Source of the DNA: Gemmatimonadota bacterium
GTDB taxonomy: Bacteria > Gemmatimonadota > Gemmatimonadetes > Longimicrobiales > Longimicrobiaceae
Length of the DNA stretch: 15,003 nt
NCBI GenBank assembly: GCA_019348475.1
Contig: JAHWJJ010000043.1
Location: forward strand, 1-15,003
Reading direction: 5' to 3'
Both the position numbers and the translations under genes were made by a program. Numbering within the stretch: position 1 is the first letter of the stretch; each line of letters starts with the position of its first letter. Below, piece after piece: positions 1-7,798 of the stretch. Below the pieces are notes generated by a model that was not told where the DNA came from, did not search any database, and saw nothing but the letters and a program-made list of their open reading frames with translations.

Positions 1-586
1 GCTCAGGCTCAGCATCGAGAAGTTCCGCCGCGGCGCAACGAAGAGCGGGAATGTTGTTGTTCACGTTTCCGGAACCCAGGAACTGGACGCCGGGAACGGG
101 GCCGATCGCGGCGTTGACCGCGTCGGGGTAGGCGCAATTGATTACGTCAGGGCGGAGCCCCGCCGCCCCGACCGCGGCAAGCAATTCCGCAAGTAGCGCC
201 AAATGGCAGGGGAGGAAAGCTCCGATACCGGCACGCTCCAGCCCTCGCTGGACATCCGGCGGAAGCTTCGCGATTGCATCGGAGGGGTAGAGGGTTGCGG
301 CGTGTACGATCACACCGGGCCGGAAGTCAGACAGCCATTCGGCCAACCTCGCGGTATCAGAGAGCCCGATCGGAATCACTTCGAAGGCGGGCATGCGCCC
401 CGTCGCTGCCCAGGGGGAGAATCGGGAAAGATTGAGCCCCGGCCTCGGTCTCGAGTTCCTCGTGAGCACCCCGATCTTGCCCGAGAACCCGTGGAAGAGC
501 AGCGCTGTGAGGAACTGCGTCGCCACTTTCCCCGCTCCGACCAGGAGCAAGCGCGGCTCTTCGGAATCGCGCAGCTCCCTCTTCAT
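1..586 (-). CDS. Rossmann-fold NAD(P)-binding protein, C-terminus cut by window edge
   Basis: An open frame of 195 codons runs from an ATG at 586 to the left edge without a stop. The N-terminus holds a dinucleotide-binding signature, LLLVGAGKVATQF at about residues 13-25 (GxGxxA after a hydrophobic strand). A VIVHAA strand follows near residue 92, then an INCAYPDAVNAAI...GSGNVNNN stretch (about 149-178), which recalls the central part of malate/lactate-dehydrogenase-like and related NAD(P)-dependent enzymes. The ATG overlaps the stop of the upstream UppS-like gene as ATGA, so the two are almost certainly one operon and translationally coupled. Codons are less GC-rich at third positions than in the ABC transporter genes, hinting at transfer or a specialised cluster. 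The substrate is unknown; the fold is likely, the exact enzyme class is not shown. Confidence 0.8.
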   Translation of the reverse strand, partial: MKRELRDSEEPRLLLVGAGKVATQFLTALLFHGFSGKIGVLTRNSRPRPGLNLSRFSPWAATGRMPAFEVIPIGLSDTARLAEWLSDFRPGVIVHAATLYPSDAIAKLPPDVQRGLERAGIGAFLPCHLALLAELLAAVGAAGLRPDVINCAYPDAVNAAIGPVPGVQFLGSGNVNNNIPALRCAAAELLDAEPE

Positions 587-1227
587 TCGCCGTGCCGCCT
601 CTGTCTGGATGCGAAGCTTCGAAGGGCGGCATGGAAGTGTCGGGCCGAGAAGGGGAGGAAGCTCTCATGAAACCAGAACTCGCTGCCGACGGACTGCCAG
701 AGCATGAACCCCCTCATCGACTTGGTCGAACTGGTCCTGATGACGAGGTCCGGGGCGGAGCAATCCCGGGTCGTAAGGTACGCCTCTACATCGCGCTTGG
801 CAAGTGGGAGGCCGCAGGCGCTGCTCGCGTTCCGGAGCGCCTGGATGACCTGCCGCTTGCCGTCAAAGGTTAGATAAATGTTCACGCAGGCCGCCGAAGT
901 CGCGACTCTCGCTACGTCCTGGTCAGATTCATGCACTGCCAACTCCATGTCGAGATCCAGGCATAGCCTTGCGACTGCGCCCCGGATCCGCTGCTGGCAG
1001 TATTCGAGCTCGAGCGCCCTGGGCAGCGACATCGTCCAGAGGGTCAATCTCTTGATTCCGGCGGCGCTGGACGCCGCGACGAGTGCCTTGATGCTCCGGA
1101 TGTTGCCCCAGAGGCCAAGGTCAGGTGCCAGGAGGCCGAGCCGCCAGTACAGGGGGAGGTCGAGGATCACGCCGACGTGCTCCAGCATGCTCGCCTGATT
1201 CGGGATGTCATCGCTGATCTTGCTCAC
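583..1227 (-). CDS. Divergent cis-prenyltransferase (UppS-like) family protein
   Basis: The 214-aa product from a GTG start matches the undecaprenyl diphosphate synthase fold along its length. HVGVILD at 17-23 corresponds to the HVAIIMDGNGRW region, LTLW at 61-64 to the LTLYAFS strand, NIYLTFDGKRQV at 116-127 to the NYGGR region, and PDLVIRTS...FMLWQ...SEFWF at about 159-186 to the C-terminal signature. The aspartate of DGNGRW (D23), the first arginine of the RTGGExR motif (R164) and the late Mg-linked glutamate (E183) remain. The GNGR loop is LPLY, and the Glu, second Arg and Ser of RTGGEHRIS are Thr, Ser and Arg. It may use an unusual substrate or act as a non-catalytic partner. The GTG is preferred because AAGGA lies 12 nt upstream; ATG at 1188 is an alternative, and the frame stays open to 1635. 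Confidence 0.8.
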   Translation of the reverse strand: MSKISDDIPNQASMLEHVGVILDLPLYWRLGLLAPDLGLWGNIRSIKALVAASSAAGIKRLTLWTMSLPRALELEYCQQRIRGAVARLCLDLDMELAVHESDQDVARVATSAACVNIYLTFDGKRQVIQALRNASSACGLPLAKRDVEAYLTTRDCSAPDLVIRTSSTKSMRGFMLWQSVGSEFWFHESFLPFSARHFHAALRSFASRQRRHGE

Positions 1228-1390
1228 AGTACTCGTCGGTCCTTGAGGTGTGCCGCTCTCAGCCAACGACGTGGCGGAGACGGCTCGCAACACGAAAGCA
1301 GGCGAGTTTCGCGTGGCGGCGGGTACCAGGAGAACGCGCTTCTCGCGCAAGCCGCGGAGAAACTGGCCGTGGCGGAGTGACGTCGGCAAT

Positions 1391-1689
1391 CTACTGATCG
1401 CCACGCTCGACCGACTGCGGCACTTCGGCCAGGACGGATCTCGCCTGCGCCTGCTCATGCTCGCAGCAGAAACATCGGTCAAAAGCCCCAACTCGGGCCC
1501 GAAAACCAGCGGAAAGTTGCCCGGCAGCGGCCCCCCCGTGCTCGCTCTCGCCTCCTGTAGAGGGCGCTCGGTCATGGTGAGCGCATGACCATTGAGGATC
1601 TCGCGCCCCACTGCCCGGTTGACCAGCGTCCCCATCCCTCGAGCTTCTTGCAGAGCGGGCCAATCGAGACGCCGCTCCAGGGCGCGAGA
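1391..1689 (-). pseudogene. Possible small frameshifted gene between nucleotidyltransferase and UppS-like gene
   Basis: Directly after the nucleotidyltransferase stop, the same frame stays open with coding-like codons (for example EILNGHALTMTERPLQ and VFGPELGLLTDVSAAS), then becomes arginine-rich and unprotein-like near 1460. The neighbouring frame becomes protein-like at that point (EQAQARSVLAEVPQSVERG) and stops at 1391. Joining the two needs one missing base and gives about 100 residues. I do not recognise the family. It may instead be an unbroken N-terminal extension of the UppS-like protein, since that frame never stops between 1635 and 583. A sequencing error is a third explanation. Confidence 0.35.
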
Positions 1690-2370
1690 TCATCCGCGCA
1701 TATGCGCGCGGCGTCGGAGGACCGTGTAGTATGGCTGGTTGAGAATCGTGCGGCGTCCGTACTGGATGATGTGCGCGCTCGCCTGCAGGCTCACTGGCCG
1801 ACCAGCAATGGCACGGAGGGCCTGCCGCAGGGGTGTAAGGGCCGGAGCGACATCGGGCGCCGCGTCATCGAGCGCGAGTGAGTAGAGCCGTGGGATGTAC
1901 ATGGCGTCGGCGCGCCACAGCGCGAATGCCCCGCGCCCCAGAAGGGCAAGGTCGATATCGCTCGTGCCCGGACCATCCACGTCGAAGGGCTCGCCGGTGC
2001 GCCAGCGCTGACCGGTGACGGCGCTCCCGCGCAATACCACGGTCACGTGGGGCGGGAGCCCCTCGCGAAGCACGTGAACGAACGTCTCGAAGCGGTGCGC
2101 CTCGCCGCCGAAGGCGAGTCGTATGATGTTCTCGCGCATCTCCTCTCCCGACAGCGCGCTACGCAAGCCATCGCGGTCCGTGCTCCCGGAGTTGTTCCGC
2201 GCAAGGGGCGCCAGAGTGAGGGCTCTCATAGCACGCCGGCCCCCTCGCCGCAGAAGCTGCTTCGCGAGATCGAGAGAGATCTCAGCGAGGGGTTTGGCGC
2301 GCCCGTCACCGCGGCGCACGGTCGCAGGACCGTGCGTATGCCCGTCGTCCGTCGGCGGTCCCTCCGACAT
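1690..2370 (-). CDS. Nucleotidyltransferase-domain protein
   Basis: The product shows the pol-beta-type nucleotidyltransferase signature: a strand ending in LRGSAVTG (about residues 113-120 from this start), then SDIDLALLG (about 137-145). These are the GS and DxD motifs that hold the nucleotide and the metal ions. The start at 2370 is chosen because AGGAGG sits 6 nt upstream. It gives 226 aa with an N-terminal part of unknown nature (LAEISLDLAKQLLRR helix). A second candidate, ATG at 2139, has GGGAG just upstream and would give a compact 149-aa domain starting MRENIIRLAFGG. The target is unknown; stand-alone enzymes of this kind modify small molecules, RNA or proteins. It lies on the same strand as, and downstream of, another nucleotidyltransferase-fold gene. 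Confidence 0.75.
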   Translation of the reverse strand: MSEGPPTDDGHTHGPATVRRGDGRAKPLAEISLDLAKQLLRRGGRRAMRALTLAPLARNNSGSTDRDGLRSALSGEEMRENIIRLAFGGEAHRFETFVHVLREGLPPHVTVVLRGSAVTGQRWRTGEPFDVDGPGTSDIDLALLGRGAFALWRADAMYIPRLYSLALDDAAPDVAPALTPLRQALRAIAGRPVSLQASAHIIQYGRRTILNQPYYTVLRRRAHMRG

Positions 2371-2489
2371 CCACATCCTCCTGACCCTCGGTCTGTTCGA
2401 GCGGCGCATGCATCAGCTATCAGAGGGCAGTGCAGCCCGCCGATGATCCTGCATCCCTCATTTTGCCTGCGGGGCGGACGAAAGTTCAA

Positions 2490-3257
2490 TCAGGCGGGCC
2501 AGCGCCAGCGGCCGCCAAGGACGGCGCCGGCTACCTTGCCCACCGTGGACGCATCCGGGCGAAAGCCGCGCTTCCAGTACTTCACCAGGCGCCGCATGGC
2601 GATGGGGGGATAGCCCAGTTGATTGGCGCGCAGCCGGCCCTCCATCAGGTCCGTCCAGGTGTAGCGGCCCACGTGCAGGTCGCGGCCGTCCATTACCATC
2701 TGGCACACCGTGTAGTCCGCCAGGGCCAGGATCTCCTGGGCCGACGCACGGCTAGAGACGCCGGAGAGCTGGATCAGGTCGCCGTTGGGCGCGCGAAAGT
2801 CAACCGCCACCAGCCCCGGCCGCGTGGCAAGCGCGTGCAGGTACAGCAGCATTTCCTCCTCCGGAAGCGCGGACAGGTCGGGGACGGGGTTATAGATGCG
2901 TTTACGCCGCCTGTCCCACGGCGAGCCCTTGAGGGAGAAGCACTTGGGGACGTAACCGGCGCGCAGCAGCCGTACGGCCGTACGCTCCAGCGCCGCGCGG
3001 CTCTCAAAGAACAGGTCGAAATCGCCCGGGTTGTTCTCGGGGCCAAGCTGGCCGCACAGCCAGCGCAGCAGGCTTCCGCCCATCAGCCAGCAGCCGCCGC
3101 CCAGAAAGTGCGCGTGGGGAATGTCCGGAAGGCCCAGCGCGTCGCGCACCCGCTCGACGGGGAGGCGCATGGACGCCTCGGTGACCGACCCGCGCGCGTA
3201 GGGGGCCACGAGCGCGCGCAGGCGGTCCGCCTGCGCGGCGCCGACGGGAGCGATCAT
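2490..3257 (-). CDS. Nucleotidyltransferase-fold protein of unknown function
   Basis: The 255-aa product contains HFLGGGCWLMGGSLLRW at about residues 50-66 followed by NPGDFDLFF at about 76-84, the G-rich helix and DxD of the nucleotidyltransferase fold (D79 and D81). The C-terminal half carries ADYTVCQMVMDGRDL and a basic AMRRLVKYWKRGF segment. I associate this layout with uncharacterised nucleotidyltransferase-like proteins of phages and accessory regions, but I cannot name the family. ATG at 3257 has AGGAG 11 nt upstream; the open frame extends further up to 3539, but that part is arginine/proline-rich and not protein-like. The next gene on the same strand is also a nucleotidyltransferase, 119 bp downstream, so the two may be co-transcribed. 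Confidence 0.75.
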   Translation of the reverse strand: MIAPVGAAQADRLRALVAPYARGSVTEASMRLPVERVRDALGLPDIPHAHFLGGGCWLMGGSLLRWLCGQLGPENNPGDFDLFFESRAALERTAVRLLRAGYVPKCFSLKGSPWDRRRKRIYNPVPDLSALPEEEMLLYLHALATRPGLVAVDFRAPNGDLIQLSGVSSRASAQEILALADYTVCQMVMDGRDLHVGRYTWTDLMEGRLRANQLGYPPIAMRRLVKYWKRGFRPDASTVGKVAGAVLGGRWRWPA

Positions 3258-3333
3258 TCCGGACAAATCTCCTGCGGAAACGGAGCGACAAGGGGGAGCG
3301 CGCCGACACAAATATCTATCGCTTCTCCGCGAG

Positions 3334-3371
3334 AGGCAAGCCGCGCGCGGCACGCGCGCGGCTTGCCTTTT
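3334..3371 (+). terminator. Perfect 15-bp hairpin followed by four T
   Basis: AGGCAAGCCGCGCGC (3334-3348) pairs perfectly with 3354-3368 around a 5-nt loop and is followed by TTTT on the plus strand. An outer inverted pair, CGCGAGAG (3328-3335) and CTCTCGCG (3377-3384), overlaps the inner stem, so two alternative foldings exist. Its form is that of a plus-strand intrinsic terminator, but no plus-strand gene lies to its left. It sits about 75 bp upstream of the minus-strand gene starting at 3257, so a regulatory or insertion-remnant role is possible. Confidence 0.5.
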
Positions 3372-3399
3372 GGCATCTCTCGCGTTGCCACGCAGAAAC

Positions 3400-3687
3400 C
3401 CGCAACCTCTTTTCGCGCCACCGCGAGGCGCGCCTCTGCTGCGGGGCCGAGCGCCGGCTGAACCAGCTGGCGGCCGACTTTCCGGCGAGGCCCGCGGCCT
3501 GTGCCGCTTCGGCAAGCTGCTGCACGAAGGCACCAGCACGCTTGGTGAACCTGCTGGTGGGCGCGGCGCTCCCCGTGCGGCGGGTGCCGCTGGAACCCTT
3601 TCGCACGCCGCTGACGCCGGGCTGGACCGCTACCTTCGCGACCCGCTGCTCAAGGGGGTACTGGGCGCGGATGCATGGGCGCGCTGA
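3400..3687 (+). pseudogene. Frame-broken remnant of an unrecognised gene (C-terminal end)
   Basis: No single frame looks coding here, but high third-position GC hops between two plus frames. AERRLNQLAADFPA is in one, GLCRFGKLLHEGTST in the other, VNLLVGAALPVRRVPLEPF back in the first, and LDRYLRDPLLKGVLGADAW in the second, ending at the TGA at 3685-3687. Joined, they give about 90 residues of plausible protein C-terminus. I do not recognise the family. At least three frame changes are needed, so decay is more likely than one sequencing error. Confidence 0.4.
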
Positions 3688-3689
3688 GG

Positions 3690-4118
3690 ATGCCCCCGGG
3701 GCTCAGTGCGTTCTCTCGATGGGGGGGCTCATGCACTACCTCCGCGGCCTCTCATTGTTCCGCCGCGTGATTTCTTCGGTCTCTGCTCCGTCTATGGAAA
3801 AGGCTTGTTGTATCAAGGCCAACATGGTGGCCTCACCGGCCTTTGGCCAAGATCTGCACCGGAGCAATCTTCTATCCGCACTCAGGCACCCACGCTTCCG
3901 CGCTGGTGCATGTTGATGTCCGTGGTGCGGGGCCTGACGCCGACAAACTCTCAGGCGGCCTCTGAGGGCCATGGAACGGCACGCAGTCGTGACAAGATGT
4001 CAGGCTTCGCACGCGCGAGGGGACGCCACCCGTGCGCGTGGTCACGCCTCCACCGGCGCTTCGAGGTAGCCCTGCACCCGCGGGGGAAAAGCCGGGGAGG
4101 GAGCGGCCATGGGAGCGG
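3690..4118. other. Intergenic stretch with no intact gene
   Basis: No frame shows sustained coding character. Less GC-rich than its neighbours in part (about 3760-3960), it holds one plus-strand segment ending at a TGA near 3960 that reads IFYPHSGTHASALVHVDVRG, possibly a remnant of a peptidase-like or toxin-like C-terminus. That reading is weak. No clear terminator for the ABC operon ending at 4119 is visible. Confidence 0.4.
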
Positions 4119-6011
4119 TCATGGATGTGACGTCGGTACCTTGTCGTACGTGTGGTTATGCCCCGGCGCGGGGTGGGCCGCGGCGGCGAAACGCGCTTCC
4201 TGTCGGGCAGACTGCAGGCGGTGGAAGCGGGCATACATCCCGCCCAGCGCCAGCAACTCCGCGTGGGTCCCCTCCTCCACCACCCGGCCCCCGTCCAGTA
4301 CGACGATGCGGTCGACGGACCGCAGCGTGGCCAGGCGGTGGGCGATCACCAGCACGGTGCGCCCCTCCAGCGCGGCCTGCACGGCCGTCAGGAGCCGCGC
4401 CTCCGTCTGCGTATCGATGCTGGCCGTGGGCTCGTCCAGCACCAGGACGGGGGGCGAGCGGTAAAGGGCGCGCGCAAAAGCCAGCATCTGCCGCTCGCCC
4501 ACGGAAAGGTTGCCGCCGCCCTCCGCCACGGGGGCGTCCAGGCCGCCTGGGCGCTCGCCGAACCACTCCAGGGCGCCCACGGCCGCCAGCGCCTCGCGCG
4601 CCCGCTCCCGGTCCGGCGCGCCCGCGCCGGCGGCCACGTTCTGCAGCACGGTGCCCGCGTACAGCACCACGTCCTGCGGCACCACGGCGAACCTGGCCCG
4701 GAGCGCCTCGCGCGGGACGGTGCGCACGTCCTGCCCAAAGACACGGACGGTGCCGGCGTCCGGCTCGTACAGGCGCAGCAGCATGGCCGCGATGGTGCTT
4801 TTTCCCGATCCGGTGGGCCCCACGAGGGCCACGCGCTCGCCCGGCATCACCCGCAGCGAAACGCCGCGCAGCACGGGCGTTCCCGGCGCGTAGGCGAACT
4901 GCACCCCCTCCAGCTCCAGGGCGGGCACCGGCGCACGAGATCCGGCCGGGGCTTCGGGCGCGGCGCGGGGGCCGGGCGCGTCCTCTTCGCCGGCGTCCAG
5001 CAGGGCGAAGATGCGGTCGGCGGCGGCCAGGGCGGACTCCATCTGCCCCTGCCGCAGCATGGCGTTGCGGATGGGGAGAAAGAACATGTCCAGGTAGATG
5101 ACGAACGCCACCATCGTGCCGAACGAGACCGGCTCCCCCGTCACCCGCACGGAGGTGTACCACAGCACGGCCGCCAGGCACACGCCGAACATGGTTTCCA
5201 CGAGCGCGTCCATCACGGCGCCGGCGCTGATGGTGCGGCGCACCGAGCCGTAGTGGTGCTCCGCGATCGACTCCAGCCCTTCGACGGCCTGTCGCTCGCG
5301 CCCGTAGCTCTGCACCACGGACACGCCAAGCACGTGCTCGCCCACGAACGCCCCCAGCCGCGCCGCCCACACCCGCTGGTGGCGATACGCTTCGCGAAAG
5401 CGCCGGCGGAACCAGGTGACCCCCAGCGCCGCCACGGGGACGATGGCCAGGGCCACCAGCGCCAGCCGCCAGTCGATCAGCAGCATTACGACGGTGGCGC
5501 CGGTCAGCCGGAGGGCGTCGCCCGGCACGGTCAGGGTGCCGGAGGTGAAGAGCTCGCCCAGCGAGTCCACGTCGTGCGTGAGGTTGGCCACGAGAACGCC
5601 GCTCTCCGTGCGGTCGAACATCGCGAGGCGCCGCGTCTGCAGGAACGAGAACAGGTGCTCGCGCAGGTCCGCCACCGAGCGCGCGCCGGCCAGCGCAAGG
5701 CAGAGCATCTGCGGATACAGGATCAACTGCTCGCCGATCACCACGATCCCCAGCAGTACTCCCGCGCGGACCAGCGCGCCCGTGCCCCCCTGCGAGGCCA
5801 GGCCATCCAGCCCGTACTTCATCACCAGGGGGCGGACGAGGGCCAGCAGCGCCCCCGCCGCCATGAGCCCGAACGCGAGCGCCAGCAGCCCCGCGCGAGG
5901 GCGCAGGAAGGGAAGGAACCGCGCGAGGATGCGCAGGTCCATCCGCAGGTCCGCCTCCTGCCCCGGGGTGCCCGGCGGCATCGGCACCGCCGTACCCGCT
6001 GCCGCGCTCAC
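4119..6011 (-). CDS. ABC exporter half-transporter, second subunit (catalytic-site Walker B intact, signature LSVGE)
   Basis: The 630-aa protein has an N-terminal type I exporter membrane domain (about residues 28-330; helices around 40-62, 83-105, 168-200, 275-312) and a C-terminal ATPase domain. Motifs are Walker A GPTGSGKST (398-406), Q-loop VVPQD (443-447), signature LSVGE (502-506), Walker B LVLDEP with E527, and H-loop H558. The signature departs from LSGGQ, as in the second subunit of MdlA/MdlB- or BmrC/BmrD-type heterodimers, while the Walker B glutamate is kept. The GTG start overlaps the stop of the upstream subunit (GTGA) and has a GGGGG ribosome site 5 nt away, so the pair is coupled. 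Such pumps expel drugs, lipids or peptides across the inner membrane; the cargo cannot be told. The C-terminus ends in a His-rich tail. Confidence 0.93.
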   Translation of the reverse strand: MSAAAGTAVPMPPGTPGQEADLRMDLRILARFLPFLRPRAGLLALAFGLMAAGALLALVRPLVMKYGLDGLASQGGTGALVRAGVLLGIVVIGEQLILYPQMLCLALAGARSVADLREHLFSFLQTRRLAMFDRTESGVLVANLTHDVDSLGELFTSGTLTVPGDALRLTGATVVMLLIDWRLALVALAIVPVAALGVTWFRRRFREAYRHQRVWAARLGAFVGEHVLGVSVVQSYGRERQAVEGLESIAEHHYGSVRRTISAGAVMDALVETMFGVCLAAVLWYTSVRVTGEPVSFGTMVAFVIYLDMFFLPIRNAMLRQGQMESALAAADRIFALLDAGEEDAPGPRAAPEAPAGSRAPVPALELEGVQFAYAPGTPVLRGVSLRVMPGERVALVGPTGSGKSTIAAMLLRLYEPDAGTVRVFGQDVRTVPREALRARFAVVPQDVVLYAGTVLQNVAAGAGAPDRERAREALAAVGALEWFGERPGGLDAPVAEGGGNLSVGERQMLAFARALYRSPPVLVLDEPTASIDTQTEARLLTAVQAALEGRTVLVIAHRLATLRSVDRIVVLDGGRVVEEGTHAELLALGGMYARFHRLQSARQEARFAAAAHPAPGHNHTYDKVPTSHP

Positions 6012-7798
6012 GAGACCCCCTGCGCGGCCAGCGCGGGCTCCGCGCCGCCCGCGTCCGGCTCGTGCCCGTCCTGCTCGCGCACCAGGGCGGCGTAGGCGCC
6101 GCCGGCGGCCATGAGGGCGTCGTGCGTCCCCGCCTCGGCCACGCGGCCGCCGTCCAGCACCAGGATGGCGTCGCAGCGGCGCGCCGCGGCCGTGCGGTGC
6201 GTGGCCAGCACGAGCGTGCGCCCGCTCGTCCATGCCCGCATCTCCGCCAGCACCCGCGCCTCCGTCTCCGCGTCCACGGCCGAAAGGGGATCGTCCAGCA
6301 CCAGCACGGGTGCGGCGCGCGCCATAGCCCGGGCGAGCGCGACCCGCTGCCGCTGGCCGCCCGAGAGCTGCACCCCCCACTCTCCCACGGCGGTCTGCAG
6401 CCCCAGGGGCAGCGCCTGGGCCTCGGCGAGCACCTGCGCGCGGGCCAGCGCGTCGCGCACGGCGGCGCCGGCGGCGGGGGTATCGGGATCGTCCAGCCCG
6501 TAGGCGGCGTTCCGCTCCACCGTGGTGGAGAAGAGGAACGCGTCCTGGGGCGCGTACGCGATGCTCCGCCGCACCTGGTCCAGGGGCAGGTCGCACATGT
6601 CCACTCCATCCAGGAACAGCGACCCCGGCGGCGCCGCCTCCAGGCGGGCGAGCAGGCGCACCAGCGTGCTCTTGCCCGAGCCCGTGCGCCCCAGCACGGC
6701 CAGGGACCCGCCCGGAGGAACGCGAAAAGACACGTCCTGCAGCACGGCCGCGCCGCCGTGCCGGAACGTAAGGCCGCGCGCCTCCACCTCGCCGCGGACC
6801 GACTGCAGCGGCGGGTGCGTTCCCCCGGCGATCTCGGGGACGGCCACGAACACGGCCTGCATGCGGTCCATGGCCGCGCGGCCCCGCTGTACCACGGCGG
6901 CGACCGTCCCCAATCCCATGAGGGGCCCCATCAGCCGCAGCAGGGCCACCCAGAACGCGGCGAACTCGCCCCAGGACAGGGTGCCGGACATCACCATCCA
7001 TCCCCCGTAGCCGAACACGCCCAGCCCCGCGAGCGACGCGACGCCGGCGAGGGCCGGCATCATGGCCGCGCGGACGCGGGAAAGGGCCACCAGCGCGTCG
7101 TGGTGGTGGCGGTTGGCGGCGGCGAACCTCGCGCGCTCCGCCTCCTCCAGCCCCAGGGCCCGGACGGCGCGCACCCCGGCCAGGCTGCGGAAGGCCTGGC
7201 CGCTGAGCGCGCCCATGCTTTCCTGCGCCTCGTGGTGCCGCGCGAACAGGCGCTGCGCCAGCAGCTTGCGGGTAAGGGCGAGCCCCGGCGCCACGACCAT
7301 GGCCGCCAGGGTGAGGCGCCAGGAAAGGTGCAGCATCACCGCCAGGGCGCTCACCATCCCGCACACGGAGTACACGATGCCGTTCACCCCCAGGCTCAGC
7401 ATCCCCCGCACCTGCGCCAGGTCGTGCGTGGCGCGGCTCATCGCGTCGCCGGGGGGCATGCGGCGAAAGAAGCCGGGTCCCTGGTTCAGCATCCGCTCCA
7501 GCAGCAGGGCCCGCATCCGCCGCTCCGCGCGGGCCGCGGCGGTAAAGATTTGCAGCCGCGACGACACCCGGAGCGCCGCGGCGGCCAGCGTGGCGACCAG
7601 CACCCACTGCGCGGCGCGCATGCCGGCCGCCGCGTCGCCCGCGGTAATGCCGTCCACGGAGGCGCGGACGAGCAGGTCGCGCGCGGCCAGCACGGCCTGC
7701 TGCGCCACGATCGCCGCCGCGCCGCCGGCGTACAGGGGCAGGTAGCGCAGCAGCCAGTCCCGCGGCCGCGGCGCCGCCGGAAGGGGTGCGCCCCTCAT
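6008..7798 (-). CDS. ABC exporter half-transporter, first subunit (Walker B Glu replaced by Asp)
   Basis: The 596-aa protein has a membrane domain (about residues 15-320) and an ATPase domain. Motifs are Walker A GRTGSGKST (370-378), Q-loop YAPQD (415-419), canonical signature LSGGQ (478-482), Walker B LVLDDP with Asp503 where the catalytic Glu normally is, and H-loop ATHR with H534. An Asp here is the hallmark of the subunit that builds the degenerate ATP site in heterodimeric exporters such as TM287/288, BmrC/BmrD and MdlA/MdlB. ATG at 7798 is chosen because GAGG lies 4 nt upstream and the protein then begins shortly before the first membrane helix; the frame stays open to 7942 without convincing coding character. 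It is the first gene of a two-gene operon with the overlapping gene 4119-6011. Confidence 0.93.
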   Translation of the reverse strand: MRGAPLPAAPRPRDWLLRYLPLYAGGAAAIVAQQAVLAARDLLVRASVDGITAGDAAAGMRAAQWVLVATLAAAALRVSSRLQIFTAAARAERRMRALLLERMLNQGPGFFRRMPPGDAMSRATHDLAQVRGMLSLGVNGIVYSVCGMVSALAVMLHLSWRLTLAAMVVAPGLALTRKLLAQRLFARHHEAQESMGALSGQAFRSLAGVRAVRALGLEEAERARFAAANRHHHDALVALSRVRAAMMPALAGVASLAGLGVFGYGGWMVMSGTLSWGEFAAFWVALLRLMGPLMGLGTVAAVVQRGRAAMDRMQAVFVAVPEIAGGTHPPLQSVRGEVEARGLTFRHGGAAVLQDVSFRVPPGGSLAVLGRTGSGKSTLVRLLARLEAAPPGSLFLDGVDMCDLPLDQVRRSIAYAPQDAFLFSTTVERNAAYGLDDPDTPAAGAAVRDALARAQVLAEAQALPLGLQTAVGEWGVQLSGGQRQRVALARAMARAAPVLVLDDPLSAVDAETEARVLAEMRAWTSGRTLVLATHRTAAARRCDAILVLDGGRVAEAGTHDALMAAGGAYAALVREQDGHEPDAGGAEPALAAQGVS

